The position numbers were made by a program, and so were the translations under genes. Positions 1 through 8,310 of a stretch of DNA of 14,839 nucleotides are shown one piece after another (positions within the stretch are counted from its first letter, which is position 1; every line of letters begins with the position of its first letter). The DNA lies in NCBI GenBank assembly GCA_028689195.1, contig JAQTWR010000020.1:1-14839 (forward strand), in the 5' to 3' direction. The notes under the pieces were generated by a model. That model was not told where the DNA came from and searched no databases. It saw only the letters and a list, made by a program, of their open reading frames with translations. This DNA is from Anaerolineales bacterium. GTDB lineage: Bacteria; Chloroflexota; Anaerolineae; Anaerolineales; Villigracilaceae.

Positions 1-3000
1 CTCATTTCCGTAACCCAATTCTCGCCTGAACCGACCACCGCCTGCGCCAATCCCTTTTTGGATTCGATCATGTCATCAATCATTTCTTCCAATGTTCCCG
101 TCGTGACAAATTTATGCACCTGCACGTTGCGCTTCTGTCCAATGCGAAAAGCGCGGTCGGTGGCTTGATTTTCCACGGCAGGATTCCACCAGCGGTCAAA
201 ATGAAAAACATGATTGGCGCGAGTCAGATTCAAGCCCGTGCCGCCCGCTTTCAGGGACAGGATAAAAATCGGCGGCGCATAATCGTCCTCTTGAAAACGA
301 TTCACCATTTGGTCGCGCATCTTCGCGGACGTACCGCCATGCAAAAATTGAGTCGCCGCGCCAAACGCCTTCGGTAAATATTCTGCCAGCATTTCGCCCA
401 TCTCCGCGAACTGCGTAAAAATTAAAGCGCGGTCTTTCTCTGCCAAAACTTCTTCGAGCAACTCGCCAAGACGTTCCAATTTTCCGCTGCGATTATCGAG
501 CGAAACATCCGCCCCCGACTTTTGGTGAAGATACTGCACAGGATGATTGCAAATTTGCTTCAACTGCATCATCATGCTCAACACCAGTCCGCGCCGTTTG
601 ATCCCATCCTCTTCTTCGATTTTTTTCATTGCGTCTTGAACAACCGCCTCATAAAGCGTGGCTTGTTCTTCGGTCAACGCGCAATAAACTTTGGTCTCCA
701 CTTTGTCGGGCAAATCCGAAATCACGCGCGGGTCGGTTTTCACGCGCCGCAAAATAAACGGCGTGGTCAATTGCTTCAATTGCTTGATGGCTTCTTCATC
801 GTGGTAACGTTCAATCGGCAGCGCAAAATTTTCGCGGAATGCTTTGCGCGCGCCCAAATATCCGGGGTTCAAAAAGTGCATAATTGACCACAACTCGGAG
901 AGACGATTTTCCACGGGCGTGCCTGTCAGCGCAATGCGAAACTCCGCGCCAATTTTGCGGATGGCTTGCGTCTGTTTCGCTTCGGGATTTTTGATGTTCT
1001 GCGCCTCGTCCAAAATCACCGCCAGCCATTTCATGCTCTGAAAAGATTCCGCGTCCAGCCGCGCGACAGGGTAACTGGTCAGCACCACATCTTGACCTTT
1101 GACCGCATCGCGCATATCTTCGCCCTTCAAGCGAGTCGCGCCGCGATGTATATAGGTCTTCAAGTCAGGAGCGAACTTCGCAATCTCGCGATCCCAATTC
1201 GTCACCACCGAAGTCGGCGCAATCAACAACACAGGCGCGGATAATTTTTTCTTCGTTCCTTTTTCGTTCAACAAAAGTGAAATGGTTTGAATCGTTTTGC
1301 CGAGGCCCATGTCATCGGCGAGACACGCGCCCACGCCCCACTTGCGGAGAAATGCCAGCCACGAGTATCCATATAGTTGATAGGGGCGCAGTTGCGCCTC
1401 CAAACCTTTGGGCTGTGGCAATTGCTCGAGTTTGTCGGCTTGCTCGAACTTTTTCAGCCAATCAGACAACCACTTATCTGATTCAATTCCATCAATCGGT
1501 AAACCGCCCGCGCTGGATTCTCCGCCCAAGCCGATCTTCATCGCGTCGAGCAAACTCATCTCACCTTCAAATTGACTCTTCTCCCAGAATTTAATCGCGG
1601 CTTCGATTTGCTCCGCGTCGAGCGTGACCCACTGCCCGCGAATCTGCACCAGCGGCGATTTCAACTTTGCCAACGCCCTGAACTCGGATTCGGTCAACTC
1701 CGTCTCGCCCAGCGATAACTTCCATTGATATTTCACCAGCCGCTCAAAGGACATATGTCCCTTGACCGAGTCTTTGCCCTGCGATTTCATCTTGACCTTG
1801 ACGCCCAGCCGCGCGCCCTTCTTATTCCACCACGGCGGGACAAGAATGCCAAAGCCCGCGCCTTCGAGTAATGGCGCAGTCTCGCGCAGAAAAGTATACG
1901 CGCCGCTGGTGTCTATGCTTAATTCGATGGGACGTTTACCTTTCAGGCTTTCGGTCACGGGCGGAAACAACCGCGCGGCATAGCCTAAGCCCGCCAGTAG
2001 TTTTTCCTGCGGTTGTTCAAAGCGATGACCGAGATGAGTCAATGCGCCTTTGGCTTTCTTCCACACCTCATCGGCGGGGATTAATAAACTTGGGTCATCC
2101 TTCGCTTGAATCAAATAATGCAATTGCCAGAATTGATTCTGCAACGCGGGCGCTTCCAATCGAAACGCAATACGGAACGCGGCATCGCCCGCGACGTGCA
2201 GGTTGCGCATCCATGCCTTGTGACTCGCCGCAAGATTCTGCGCCTGCGCAGATGATAGATTGATTACTGCATTTTCGCTGAACAAGGCTTTGAGCCAACT
2301 CACAGCGGATGAATCTTCGTACAACTTTGGCGCTGCGGATTTTCCCCACGTGCGCGCCAATGCATCACAAAACGTATCGAGGAAACTTGTCAGCAGTTTT
2401 TTGGGAGAAACATCATCGAGGTCGGCGCGGCAAATCGCGGGCATGGCGTCTTCGAGTTGTTTGATTCGCGCCGCGTCTTTGGGAGAATCCAATACGGGCA
2501 ACCAACGCGCGTAATAATTTTTGTCTTCATTCACAATCGTAGGAACAAGTTTGTGCGCGGCGAGAGTCTCTAATGCCAGGGCGCTGACCATGTTCCAGAA
2601 ACGGGTATCTGCTCCGAGGGAGAAAGAATGCGCGGCGTCCGCAGAAAGATCTAGCAACGCGGAAAGCGCGTCCAGCGGGCGCAGCCAAATCCCGTTGACG
2701 AGAAATGGCGCGAGTTTCGGTTTTTTGGAATCCACATCCCAGTTATGAATCAACTGCGGCGAGGGTAGCGGAATCCCTTTAACGGCGGGTAGGCGCAGCG
2801 TGACAGTTTTGGACGCGCCTTCGATGTTGAGCAAATGTCTGAGCGTGACTGCGTCCGCGCAAAACGGGTGCAGGCGCGATTTTTCTTTTTTCGCGGCGCG
2901 CGCACTTTTGGGCGCAGGAAGGTCGGATGTCTCCATCCAAAATAAAATGCCGCCTGTTTCGTCAGGCTTTTGCGGAGGGTGGTAATGAGAGTGAAGGATG

Positions 3001-3005
3001 TTCAT
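1..3005 (-). CDS. SNF2-family DNA-dependent ATPase (helicase-like), C-terminus beyond window
   Basis: Open reading frame of 1001 visible residues with no stop before the left edge. It is a SNF2/Swi2 ATPase, which uses ATP to move along double-stranded DNA or remodel protein-DNA complexes. The first ~500 residues match the bacterial SNF2-associated architecture (MNILHSHYHPP start, then a DUF3670-like region around 350-490). The ATPase core follows: Walker A DDMGLGKT with Lys570, Walker B DEAQ from Asp666, TGTPVENR near 690, and motif VI RAFRIGQ ending at Gln957. I checked that the frame stays open through these motifs. The start is fixed by an in-frame TAA, the stop of the upstream gene, only 9 bases before the ATG. 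No strong Shine-Dalgarno is visible, so translational coupling to the upstream gene is likely. Only the last few dozen residues should be missing. The biological role (repair, transcription recycling or defence) cannot be told from sequence. Confidence 0.93.
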   Translation of the reverse strand, partial: MNILHSHYHPPQKPDETGGILFWMETSDLPAPKSARAAKKEKSRLHPFCADAVTLRHLLNIEGASKTVTLRLPAVKGIPLPSPQLIHNWDVDSKKPKLAPFLVNGIWLRPLDALSALLDLSADAAHSFSLGADTRFWNMVSALALETLAAHKLVPTIVNEDKNYYARWLPVLDSPKDAARIKQLEDAMPAICRADLDDVSPKKLLTSFLDTFCDALARTWGKSAAPKLYEDSSAVSWLKALFSENAVINLSSAQAQNLAASHKAWMRNLHVAGDAAFRIAFRLEAPALQNQFWQLHYLIQAKDDPSLLIPADEVWKKAKGALTHLGHRFEQPQEKLLAGLGYAARLFPPVTESLKGKRPIELSIDTSGAYTFLRETAPLLEGAGFGILVPPWWNKKGARLGVKVKMKSQGKDSVKGHMSFERLVKYQWKLSLGETELTESEFRALAKLKSPLVQIRGQWVTLDAEQIEAAIKFWEKSQFEGEMSLLDAMKIGLGGESSAGGLPIDGIESDKWLSDWLKKFEQADKLEQLPQPKGLEAQLRPYQLYGYSWLAFLRKWGVGACLADDMGLGKTIQTISLLLNEKGTKKKLSAPVLLIAPTSVVTNWDREIAKFAPDLKTYIHRGATRLKGEDMRDAVKGQDVVLTSYPVARLDAESFQSMKWLAVILDEAQNIKNPEAKQTQAIRKIGAEFRIALTGTPVENRLSELWSIMHFLNPGYLGARKAFRENFALPIERYHDEEAIKQLKQLTTPFILRRVKTDPRVISDLPDKVETKVYCALTEEQATLYEAVVQDAMKKIEEEDGIKRRGLVLSMMMQLKQICNHPVQYLHQKSGADVSLDNRSGKLERLGELLEEVLAEKDRALIFTQFAEMGEMLAEYLPKAFGAATQFLHGGTSAKMRDQMVNRFQEDDYAPPIFILSLKAGGTGLNLTRANHVFHFDRWWNPAVENQATDRAFRIGQKRNVQVHKFVTTGTLEEMIDDMIESKKGLAQAVVGSGENWVTEM

Positions 3006-3014
3006 GGCTGTTGA

Positions 3015-4088
3015 TTAGATTTCATCCAGATCGTCGTCATCCGCGTCGCCAAGAATGTCGGCGGCGTTGAACGGTGGCTGATTTGGGTCATAGCATTTGG
3101 GTGTGGATGGCGGCGGAATGTTGCGCGTCCAGCGGTGACGATTTTTCATATCCGCGATCATCTCTTGATGAAGTTCATCATCTTCTCCCCAATGTTCGAG
3201 TCGCTGGATGTTCTTCTTCACCCAGTCGGCAGGCTCGCCAGGTTGACCGGCATCGAGGAAACTCCAACCCATGATAAGAGATGAATTTTGTTCCGGCATG
3301 GAAACAGCAAACAGATTCGCCAAGCGTTGGTCAATGCTGGGACGGTAGGGCGCAATCCGCTCTTTTTGATTTTCGGTGCGGACGCGGAGAATTTCGTCTT
3401 TCGTTTTTGGCGCGGACGGGTCAATGTGTTCCATCATGCGGTCGTAGCGTGAGCCGTTGCCTGCAGGCGGAATCCATGGAATGTGATGGGCGTTATCCCG
3501 CCACCAGATGACTTCCGCAAGCAAACGACGCGCCTTGTCGTCATTAAAGCGTGAGCAGAGTTCGCCTAACGCCTCCGCCGCGTCGGCAAAGAAGCCGAGG
3601 TCGGCATACTGCCAACCGATCCAATGCAAGGTCTCGCGCGGATATTTGGCTTTGTGAAGCGCATCGGCAAAGATAGACCATGCATAATCCGTACATTCTT
3701 CATCGCCGAGGCAATACGCGCCAAGCAATTCCATTTTTCCGTCTGCGAGAATCTTACGCACGTCTTCCGGTCCGCCGCGTTCCATCATTGCTTCATACTT
3801 GCCATCCCAACGACTCATGAAGCGAAACGACAACGCCAACCTGCGCCGCTGCTGCCACGGACGGTCATCCCATTCGTCAATGTGCTGTTGAACGGCAACG
3901 CGATTATCGTAGATACACCACTCGTCGCAAAAGAGTTCGTATACAAGTTCGCTTGCTTCCTGACAATCGGGGAACAACGCCAACATATCGAAACACAGCG
4001 CAGCCGCGTCGGCTTGTCCGCAATACCATTGCCCCTCCTCGCGGGCGCGGGCTAATGTTTGATGAAGGTAATCGGGGTAGGTGGGCAT
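3015..4088 (-). CDS. Uncharacterised helical-repeat-like protein upstream of SNF2 ATPase
   Basis: I do not recognise this protein of about 357 residues. It is soluble, with no signal peptide or membrane segment. It is rich in Trp, Asp and Glu and looks mostly helical. A TPR-like helix pair is visible around the segment HWIGWQYADLGFFADAAEAL. The C-terminus is strongly acidic (DADDDDLDEI). Its stop lies 9 bases before the SNF2 start in the same frame, so the two genes are almost certainly co-transcribed and perhaps translationally coupled. A scaffold or regulator of the ATPase is a reasonable guess, but only from neighbourhood. The start is ambiguous: the ATG at 4088 has a GAGAAG sequence just upstream, while an in-frame TTG at 4115 lies exactly 6 nt after a TATAAT box. 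I prefer the ATG because the TTG would sit at or before the predicted transcription start. Confidence 0.8.
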   Translation of the reverse strand: MPTYPDYLHQTLARAREEGQWYCGQADAAALCFDMLALFPDCQEASELVYELFCDEWCIYDNRVAVQQHIDEWDDRPWQQRRRLALSFRFMSRWDGKYEAMMERGGPEDVRKILADGKMELLGAYCLGDEECTDYAWSIFADALHKAKYPRETLHWIGWQYADLGFFADAAEALGELCSRFNDDKARRLLAEVIWWRDNAHHIPWIPPAGNGSRYDRMMEHIDPSAPKTKDEILRVRTENQKERIAPYRPSIDQRLANLFAVSMPEQNSSLIMGWSFLDAGQPGEPADWVKKNIQRLEHWGEDDELHQEMIADMKNRHRWTRNIPPPSTPKCYDPNQPPFNAADILGDADDDDLDEI

Positions 4089-4121
4089 GAATGCTTCTCG
4101 TTCTTGAGGTTGCAACGCCCA

Positions 4122-4127
4122 ATTATA
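4122..4127 (-). promoter_or_regulatory. -10 box (TATAAT) for the SNF2 operon
   Basis: A perfect TATAAT reads on the minus strand 33 bases before the ATG at 4088. No good -35 hexamer stands at the usual distance. Predicted transcription start is near 4115-4118, giving a leader of about 30 bases to the ATG. This is a sequence match only. Confidence 0.5.
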
Positions 4128-4433
4128 CTTGTAGGTAATTCAATGGGAGAGCATGGAAAAATACTGGTGTAAATATAAAGTCGCCTTATTTACATTTATT
4201 GACAAAAGTGCAAATAAGACCTTGCGTGAGTTCTCCAGAAGCGCCGCAACCAAATCTACCGCGCCGATGAAATCTTTGGCGCGCTGGATAGCCGTCAGGG
4301 CTAATCCGTTCAAACGCACATTATCGAGACTAGACGTATTCACTCCAACGTCTTATGCTGATCCAACGAACACTTCTCTGACGTGCAAGTCCACCCGTGC
4401 GGATTGATCGTTTACGGGAATGCTTTAAACGAA
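4128..4433. other. Intergenic stretch, no supported gene
   Basis: This lies between the SNF2-operon promoter and the DUF35 terminator. A 67-codon minus-strand frame (4140-4343) and overlapping plus-strand frames exist, but none has a convincing ribosome site or a recognisable sequence. A 7-bp inverted repeat (CTTATTT and AAATAAG) lies around 4183-4220. No tRNA-like fold or mobile-element remnant was recognised. Confidence 0.5.
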
Positions 4434-4460
4434 AACACCCCTATATGTGGGGGTGTTCGT
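4430..4460 (-). terminator. Rho-independent terminator of the DUF35 gene
   Basis: A perfect 8-bp inverted repeat, AACACCCC (4434-4441) and GGGGTGTT (4450-4457), encloses an 8-base loop. Read on the minus strand, the hairpin is followed directly by TTTTCGTTT, the U-rich tail of an intrinsic terminator. It lies about 25 bases past the DUF35 stop codon. Transcription of the DUF35 gene therefore probably ends here and does not run into the SNF2 operon. Confidence 0.75.
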
Positions 4461-4482
4461 TCGTTTCTCGATGGCTTATTCT

Positions 4483-4893
4483 CTATGTGGTGGGTACAAA
4501 GTTTTGTGGCCGAAATTTATACCCGTATACGATCAACCCGCGCTCGTCTCCGTCGTTGCGCATTTTGCGCGTGACCATTTCGACGGGCATCCCGATTTCG
4601 ACCGCGCTGTTGTCCACGTCGGTTAGTTGTGCCGTGAGCATGGGACCTTCATCCAGTTTCACGATGGCAACCGTGTAAGGCGCGTTCGCCTCGTAACCTG
4701 CGGGAGCTTCGTAAACGGTGGTGTAGGAGTACACCTCGCCCTTGCCGCTGAATGCATATTGTTCTTTCGCTTCATCGCCGCAGTTGGGACAAACGTCGCG
4801 CGGGGGGAAGATTTTGTGGTCGCAATGCGGGCAGACTTCGCCCACCAATCCGTATCGTTGTTTCTTAAGTCGCCAATGTCTTGGAATTTCCAT
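4483..4893 (-). CDS. Zn-ribbon / OB-fold DUF35 protein, probable partner of HMG-CoA synthase and thiolase
   Basis: 136 residues, the usual size of DUF35 proteins. An N-terminal rubredoxin-like zinc ribbon has Cys21, Cys24, Cys35 and Cys38 (CPHC and CPNC). An OB-fold follows, with TVAIVKLDEG and GPMLTAQLTD strands and the IGMPVEMV segment typical of the family. In archaea, DUF35 binds both acetoacetyl-CoA thiolase and HMG-CoA synthase and helps form the shared CoA site that passes acetoacetyl-CoA between them. Both such partners lie within 5 kb here, so the same role is inferred. The ATG is preceded by AAAGGA about 11 bases upstream. The gene is normally adjacent to the thiolase gene but is separated here by a gene on the opposite strand. 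It could instead serve an unrelated thiolase. Confidence 0.88.
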   Translation of the reverse strand: MEIPRHWRLKKQRYGLVGEVCPHCDHKIFPPRDVCPNCGDEAKEQYAFSGKGEVYSYTTVYEAPAGYEANAPYTVAIVKLDEGPMLTAQLTDVDNSAVEIGMPVEMVTRKMRNDGDERGLIVYGYKFRPQNFVPTT

Positions 4894-4919
4894 TTGATTT
4901 GTTCCTTTCTATGCGCTTG

Positions 4920-4925
4920 ATTCTA
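4920..4925 (-). promoter_or_regulatory. Candidate -10 box (TAGAAT) for the DUF35 gene
   Basis: TAGAAT reads on the minus strand 26 bases before the DUF35 ATG, leaving a leader of about 20 bases that contains the AAAGGA ribosome site. The -35 region is weak. A short inverted repeat GGCT-N5-AGCC (4934-4946) lies just upstream and could be an operator. Confidence 0.4.
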
Positions 4926-4986
4926 TCCCGCGCGGCTATCAAAGCCTATCAGGATTTGTCTAATCTGGTTGCGTCAATTCATTGAG

Positions 4987-4992
4987 TATAAT
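4987..4992 (+). promoter_or_regulatory. -10 box (TATAAT) six bases before the glycosyltransferase start
   Basis: A perfect TATAAT is followed by six bases (TTCCCC) and then the ATG at 4999. Transcription starting 7 bases past the -10 would begin on the A of the ATG, giving a leaderless message. No Shine-Dalgarno lies between. No clear -35 is seen. Confidence 0.55.
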
Positions 4993-4998
4993 TTCCCC

Positions 4999-7155
4999 AT
5001 GCCATCCAAACGATTGAAATATCTTATATCTGTTCTTGCAAGCGCTGCAATTGTTCTCGGCGTTTCTCACCATCTCTTTAATTTTTGGGGACTGGAAATT
5101 TCCAAAGAGGGGGTAATTCTTTTAATCGCCGTTCCCGCGCTGACTTTTTTGACTCGTTTATTGATTAACCGCATTTGGGAAGTCGCCGCCACGATAGAAA
5201 AAAAACGCTGGCTGCTCTTTCTGTTTCCCGCCGTAATTGCCGCATTGATATTAACATGGCGTTTCTACGCGCCGCCTTCCACTTGGCACACGCTGGAGAT
5301 CGTTCCCGCGCCGAGCCATTCTGGGGGACAAATCGAACTCTATGAAATCAAAATTCCGCGCGGACGGGCGGTCAAATTTTCAAAGTTAAGCGGATTGGAC
5401 GGGTGGACGCTCGAAGGCGATACGCTTAAATCTGTAGGCGCAAATCCGAGTTCCATATCCTATTCTTTTTTCAGCCCAATCGGAGAATCCGCCAGCCTGC
5501 TTTTTCTGCGCTCGCCGAACAGCCGCGACGTGACGATGATTCTTGACGGTAAAAAAATAAACGTGGAATTGAATCAACCTGACGCGGGGCTAACGTCCGC
5601 GCAGATGAAGACTTCCTACAAATTAGGAATCCCCGATAGCGCCATTCTTTTCGTCGTGGCGGCAATAGATTTTTTGGCGTTCTTCTTTTTTATCCTGCTC
5701 ATTTGGCTCGTTCAAGAAATCGCGCAAACGATTCAAAATACCGAAGACGAAAAATTTTTTCCGCACCGCGTAAATCTTATCGCTCTTCTCGCGCTCGCGC
5801 TGTTTTTGCATACTATAAATTTTCTCGCCGCCCCGTTGATCGTTGCATCAGACAGCCCCAGCTATTTGCAGGGCTCCGTTCATTGGATGCAAGTTCACAA
5901 TCTCGACGGCGTAACCGCCGCGCGCGGTCCCGGCACGACGTTTTTATTTATCCCCGCTTTTTTACTGTTTGGCAGAAATCCCTGGGGCGTTAAGTCGATT
6001 TTGCATTCGCTCGCGGTTGCGTCAGTCCTCGTCGGTTATGGGCTGGGATGGCGACTCTTCAAGCGGCGTTCCTTCGCGTTTTTCGCGGGCTTGATTATTG
6101 TCCTCATGCCCGAAATGTATCTTTATTTAAATGTGGTCCTGTCCGACGTCCCGAATATTTTCTTCGGGCTGCTCTTTTGTTTGCTGCTGCTCTCCGCGCT
6201 CGAAACGCCTTCATGGAAAAATGTTATCGCCTGTATGTTGACCGCTTCTTTTGCGGCGTTGACCCGCCCCGAAAACGTCCTGCTCCTTGCGATTGCGGCT
6301 GGCTTCCTTTTCGTCAAAATTATTTTGGATAAGACCGATATTCTCAAACGCTTTGCGATTCTCGGCGCGGCGCTCATCCTTGCGATAATTCCGCTGCTTG
6401 GCTGGTCGGCGCATAATAAACGGGTATACGGATTTTTTGGCTTGAGCAACTACGCCGATGAAGTATTGTACGATGGCTGGATATACTTCGGCGAGGCGAG
6501 CGGCTTTCATATCACCGACCCGGATTCTCCCGCCGTTCAATCTATCGCAGAAGTCATCCGCGTCTACGGGATGCCCGCCGAAACCATCGCCGCGCCGACA
6601 GGCTGGGAACTTTATCCGCTTTTGCTCAAATATGGATATAACGAGAGCCAAGCCATAAAATTGTTGGGCGACGCGGCGAAAGATTCTATCCGCAAAAATC
6701 CAGGTCTTTCCGCGCAGATTTACCTTGTCAAATTGAAAAAAAGTTTTGTTCCCGAAACCATAATGACCATCACCTTTGCCCTTCCCGAAGAAGCGGCGAA
6801 CGCCCAGCCCAAAAAGGGGATATTTTTTGATGCGGAAGAAAACCGCTTCCCTCTGTTGGTCGCGTGGCAGCGTCAAGTCTATGATTCATTGTGGACGTTC
6901 GATCAATATTTTTATTATCCCCTTATTTTGTTTTGTCTGGGCGTTTTATTCCTTGCCGTTTATCAAAAAAACTTTTTTGTCTGGGCGCCCGTCGTTATCG
7001 TCACCGCCAGCCGCCTATTTATTCCCATCACCATCGGATTGGGAAACTGGCGTTACGTCGTTTCGGGCGTCCCGTTTTTGTTGATTTTCTCGCTGCTTGC
7101 GATTCAATCCATGCGCGGATTTTTGTCCTACATCTTCAATCCAAAGACTGGATGA
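4999..7155 (+). CDS. GT-C-type membrane glycosyltransferase-like protein (PMT_2/GT39-like)
   Basis: 718 residues with many hydrophobic helices. Three N-terminal membrane segments span about residues 8-90. A polar, probably extracytoplasmic beta-rich domain covers about 100-205. A further helix (about 213-240) leads into a GT-C-like core. The core carries a first-loop acidic motif SDSPSY with Asp285, then LSDVPNIFFGLLF and TRPENVLLL, the pattern of dolichyl-phosphate-mannose mannosyltransferase relatives. Such enzymes move a sugar from a polyprenyl-phosphate carrier to an acceptor outside the membrane; donor and acceptor are unknown. Start: ATG 4999 is preferred over an in-frame TTG at 4969, because the TATAAT box lies between the two. 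The last 20 bases overlap the 3' end of the convergent thiolase-like gene. The link to polyprenyl carriers, products of the mevalonate pathway next door, is only suggestive. Confidence 0.8.
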   Translation: MPSKRLKYLISVLASAAIVLGVSHHLFNFWGLEISKEGVILLIAVPALTFLTRLLINRIWEVAATIEKKRWLLFLFPAVIAALILTWRFYAPPSTWHTLEIVPAPSHSGGQIELYEIKIPRGRAVKFSKLSGLDGWTLEGDTLKSVGANPSSISYSFFSPIGESASLLFLRSPNSRDVTMILDGKKINVELNQPDAGLTSAQMKTSYKLGIPDSAILFVVAAIDFLAFFFFILLIWLVQEIAQTIQNTEDEKFFPHRVNLIALLALALFLHTINFLAAPLIVASDSPSYLQGSVHWMQVHNLDGVTAARGPGTTFLFIPAFLLFGRNPWGVKSILHSLAVASVLVGYGLGWRLFKRRSFAFFAGLIIVLMPEMYLYLNVVLSDVPNIFFGLLFCLLLLSALETPSWKNVIACMLTASFAALTRPENVLLLAIAAGFLFVKIILDKTDILKRFAILGAALILAIIPLLGWSAHNKRVYGFFGLSNYADEVLYDGWIYFGEASGFHITDPDSPAVQSIAEVIRVYGMPAETIAAPTGWELYPLLLKYGYNESQAIKLLGDAAKDSIRKNPGLSAQIYLVKLKKSFVPETIMTITFALPEEAANAQPKKGIFFDAEENRFPLLVAWQRQVYDSLWTFDQYFYYPLILFCLGVLFLAVYQKNFFVWAPVVIVTASRLFIPITIGLGNWRYVVSGVPFLLIFSLLAIQSMRGFLSYIFNPKTG

Positions 7156-8296
7156 TGTGACTCAGCGCGGTGGAAGCCGGACCGCCAAGCGATTGCGCCA
7201 ACGCAATTTTTGCCCCCGCGATTTGATTCGCGCCCGCCTCGCTCCTCAATTGACTCGCCGCTTCCACAACTTGATACACGCCCGCCGCGCCGCCGGCGAA
7301 TCCGCGCGCTTTCATGCCGCCCATCGTCGCGCAGGGAATTCTTCCTTTTAATCCAATATCGCCGTTTGCGGCAAGTTCCCATCCTTTGCCTTTAATCGCA
7401 AAACCAATCGCTTCGAGTTGCAGCGCGGCGTAAATGCTGAATACGTCGTGATATTCGAATAAGTCAATTTGGTCTAATATCACTCCCGCCTGTTTCATCG
7501 CTTTGCCCGCGGAAATTTGCGCGGCGTCGAAGTACAGTAAATCTTTGCGGTCATGCAGCGCCAGCGTATCGGACGACGCGGCGGAGCCTGCAATCTTCAC
7601 GAGCGGATTCTTGTAATCGCGCGGGAGTAAATCTCGGCGGGTGAGAAGAAGCGCGGCTGCGCCGTCCGCGTTGGGGGCGATGTCGAACATATTCAACGGG
7701 TCGCTGACCATTTCGGCTTTTGCGTAAATTTCGGGTTTGATCGCTTTGCGAAACATCGCGTTTTTATTCGCTGCGCCGTTCGCGTGCGCCGTGAGCGCAA
7801 ATCCCGCGAAGCCGTTGCTGGGGACATTATTTTCGTGCATGTAGCGCTTCATCAACAGCGCGGCTTGCGATGCGGGCGTCATGCCCTGCACGGCTTCAAA
7901 ATCAGAATCGGACGCGGTGGCTAATGCCTCGTCCACTTCTGCGCCGACCTTGTCGGTGAATTTCTCCACGCCGACGACGAGCGCCGCGTCTACCATTCCG
8001 CTTTTGACGGCGAGATAAGCCTGCCGAAGCGCCGCGCCGCCCGATGCCCCCGCCGCCTCGACGGTGACGGCTTCGATACCGGTCAGTCCCGCATAGTCTG
8101 CGATGAGCGCGCCAAGATGCGCCTGATTGGAAAGATTCGGCGCAAGCATATTGCCGACGAAGAGCGCTTGTGGTTTGAGTCCGCCCGCGTCTTTGAGCGC
8201 GTCTTGAATCGCGTCGAGAGCAAGGTCGCGCAAACCAATCTCCCAATGTTCGCCGACTTCTGTTTGCCCAATTCCTGCAATGATTACTTCTGTCAT
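7136..8296 (-). CDS. SCP-x/archaeal-type thiolase-like protein lacking the catalytic cysteine
   Basis: 386 residues, normal thiolase length, with the family fold throughout: IAGIGQTEVGEHW start, LVVGVEKFTD, DGAAALLLTRRD, LFEYHDVFSIYAAL, GLKGRIP and GGMKARG. It lies 72 bases after the HMG-CoA synthase gene, the archaeal order in which thiolase supplies acetoacetyl-CoA. However, the nucleophile position, normally EAAC-SGG, reads EAAGASGG with Gly83 (codon GGG). The usual GHPxGATG reads GFAGGAAG, replacing the histidine with Phe333. NPSGG reads ATMGG. His283 of the HD-F motif remains. Classic Claisen chemistry through an acyl-cysteine therefore seems unlikely. Alternatives are a structural subunit, or an aldolase-like role as in Ltp2, a thiolase-fold protein that works with a DUF35 partner. 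Start: ATG 8296 has AAGGA well placed; a longer frame to 8356 only reads through a repeat. Confidence 0.88.
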   Translation of the reverse strand: MTEVIIAGIGQTEVGEHWEIGLRDLALDAIQDALKDAGGLKPQALFVGNMLAPNLSNQAHLGALIADYAGLTGIEAVTVEAAGASGGAALRQAYLAVKSGMVDAALVVGVEKFTDKVGAEVDEALATASDSDFEAVQGMTPASQAALLMKRYMHENNVPSNGFAGFALTAHANGAANKNAMFRKAIKPEIYAKAEMVSDPLNMFDIAPNADGAAALLLTRRDLLPRDYKNPLVKIAGSAASSDTLALHDRKDLLYFDAAQISAGKAMKQAGVILDQIDLFEYHDVFSIYAALQLEAIGFAIKGKGWELAANGDIGLKGRIPCATMGGMKARGFAGGAAGVYQVVEAASQLRSEAGANQIAGAKIALAQSLGGPASTALSHIIQSLD

Positions 8297-8310
8297 GTTG
8301 TGTCCTTGTT

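Noticed and set aside
522..887. Plus-strand frames of 60-120 residues across 114-2985
   Set aside because: All are shadows of the SNF2 ATPase gene, whose frame and motifs on the minus strand are intact.
1..4115. Phage-defence system such as DISARM, suggested by the SNF2 ATPase
   Set aside because: No methyltransferase, phospholipase D or DUF1998 gene is present, and the SNF2 protein has the common bacterial architecture with a DUF3670-like N-terminal half.
4140..4343. 67-residue minus-strand frame in the gap before DUF35
   Set aside because: Hydrophobic, leucine and alanine rich sequence with no recognisable family, no ribosome site, and overlapping open frames on the other strand.
6211..6876. 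221-residue minus-strand open frame
   Set aside because: It lies wholly inside the membrane glycosyltransferase gene on the other strand and its sequence (Arg, Phe and Gln rich, no motif) looks like a shadow.
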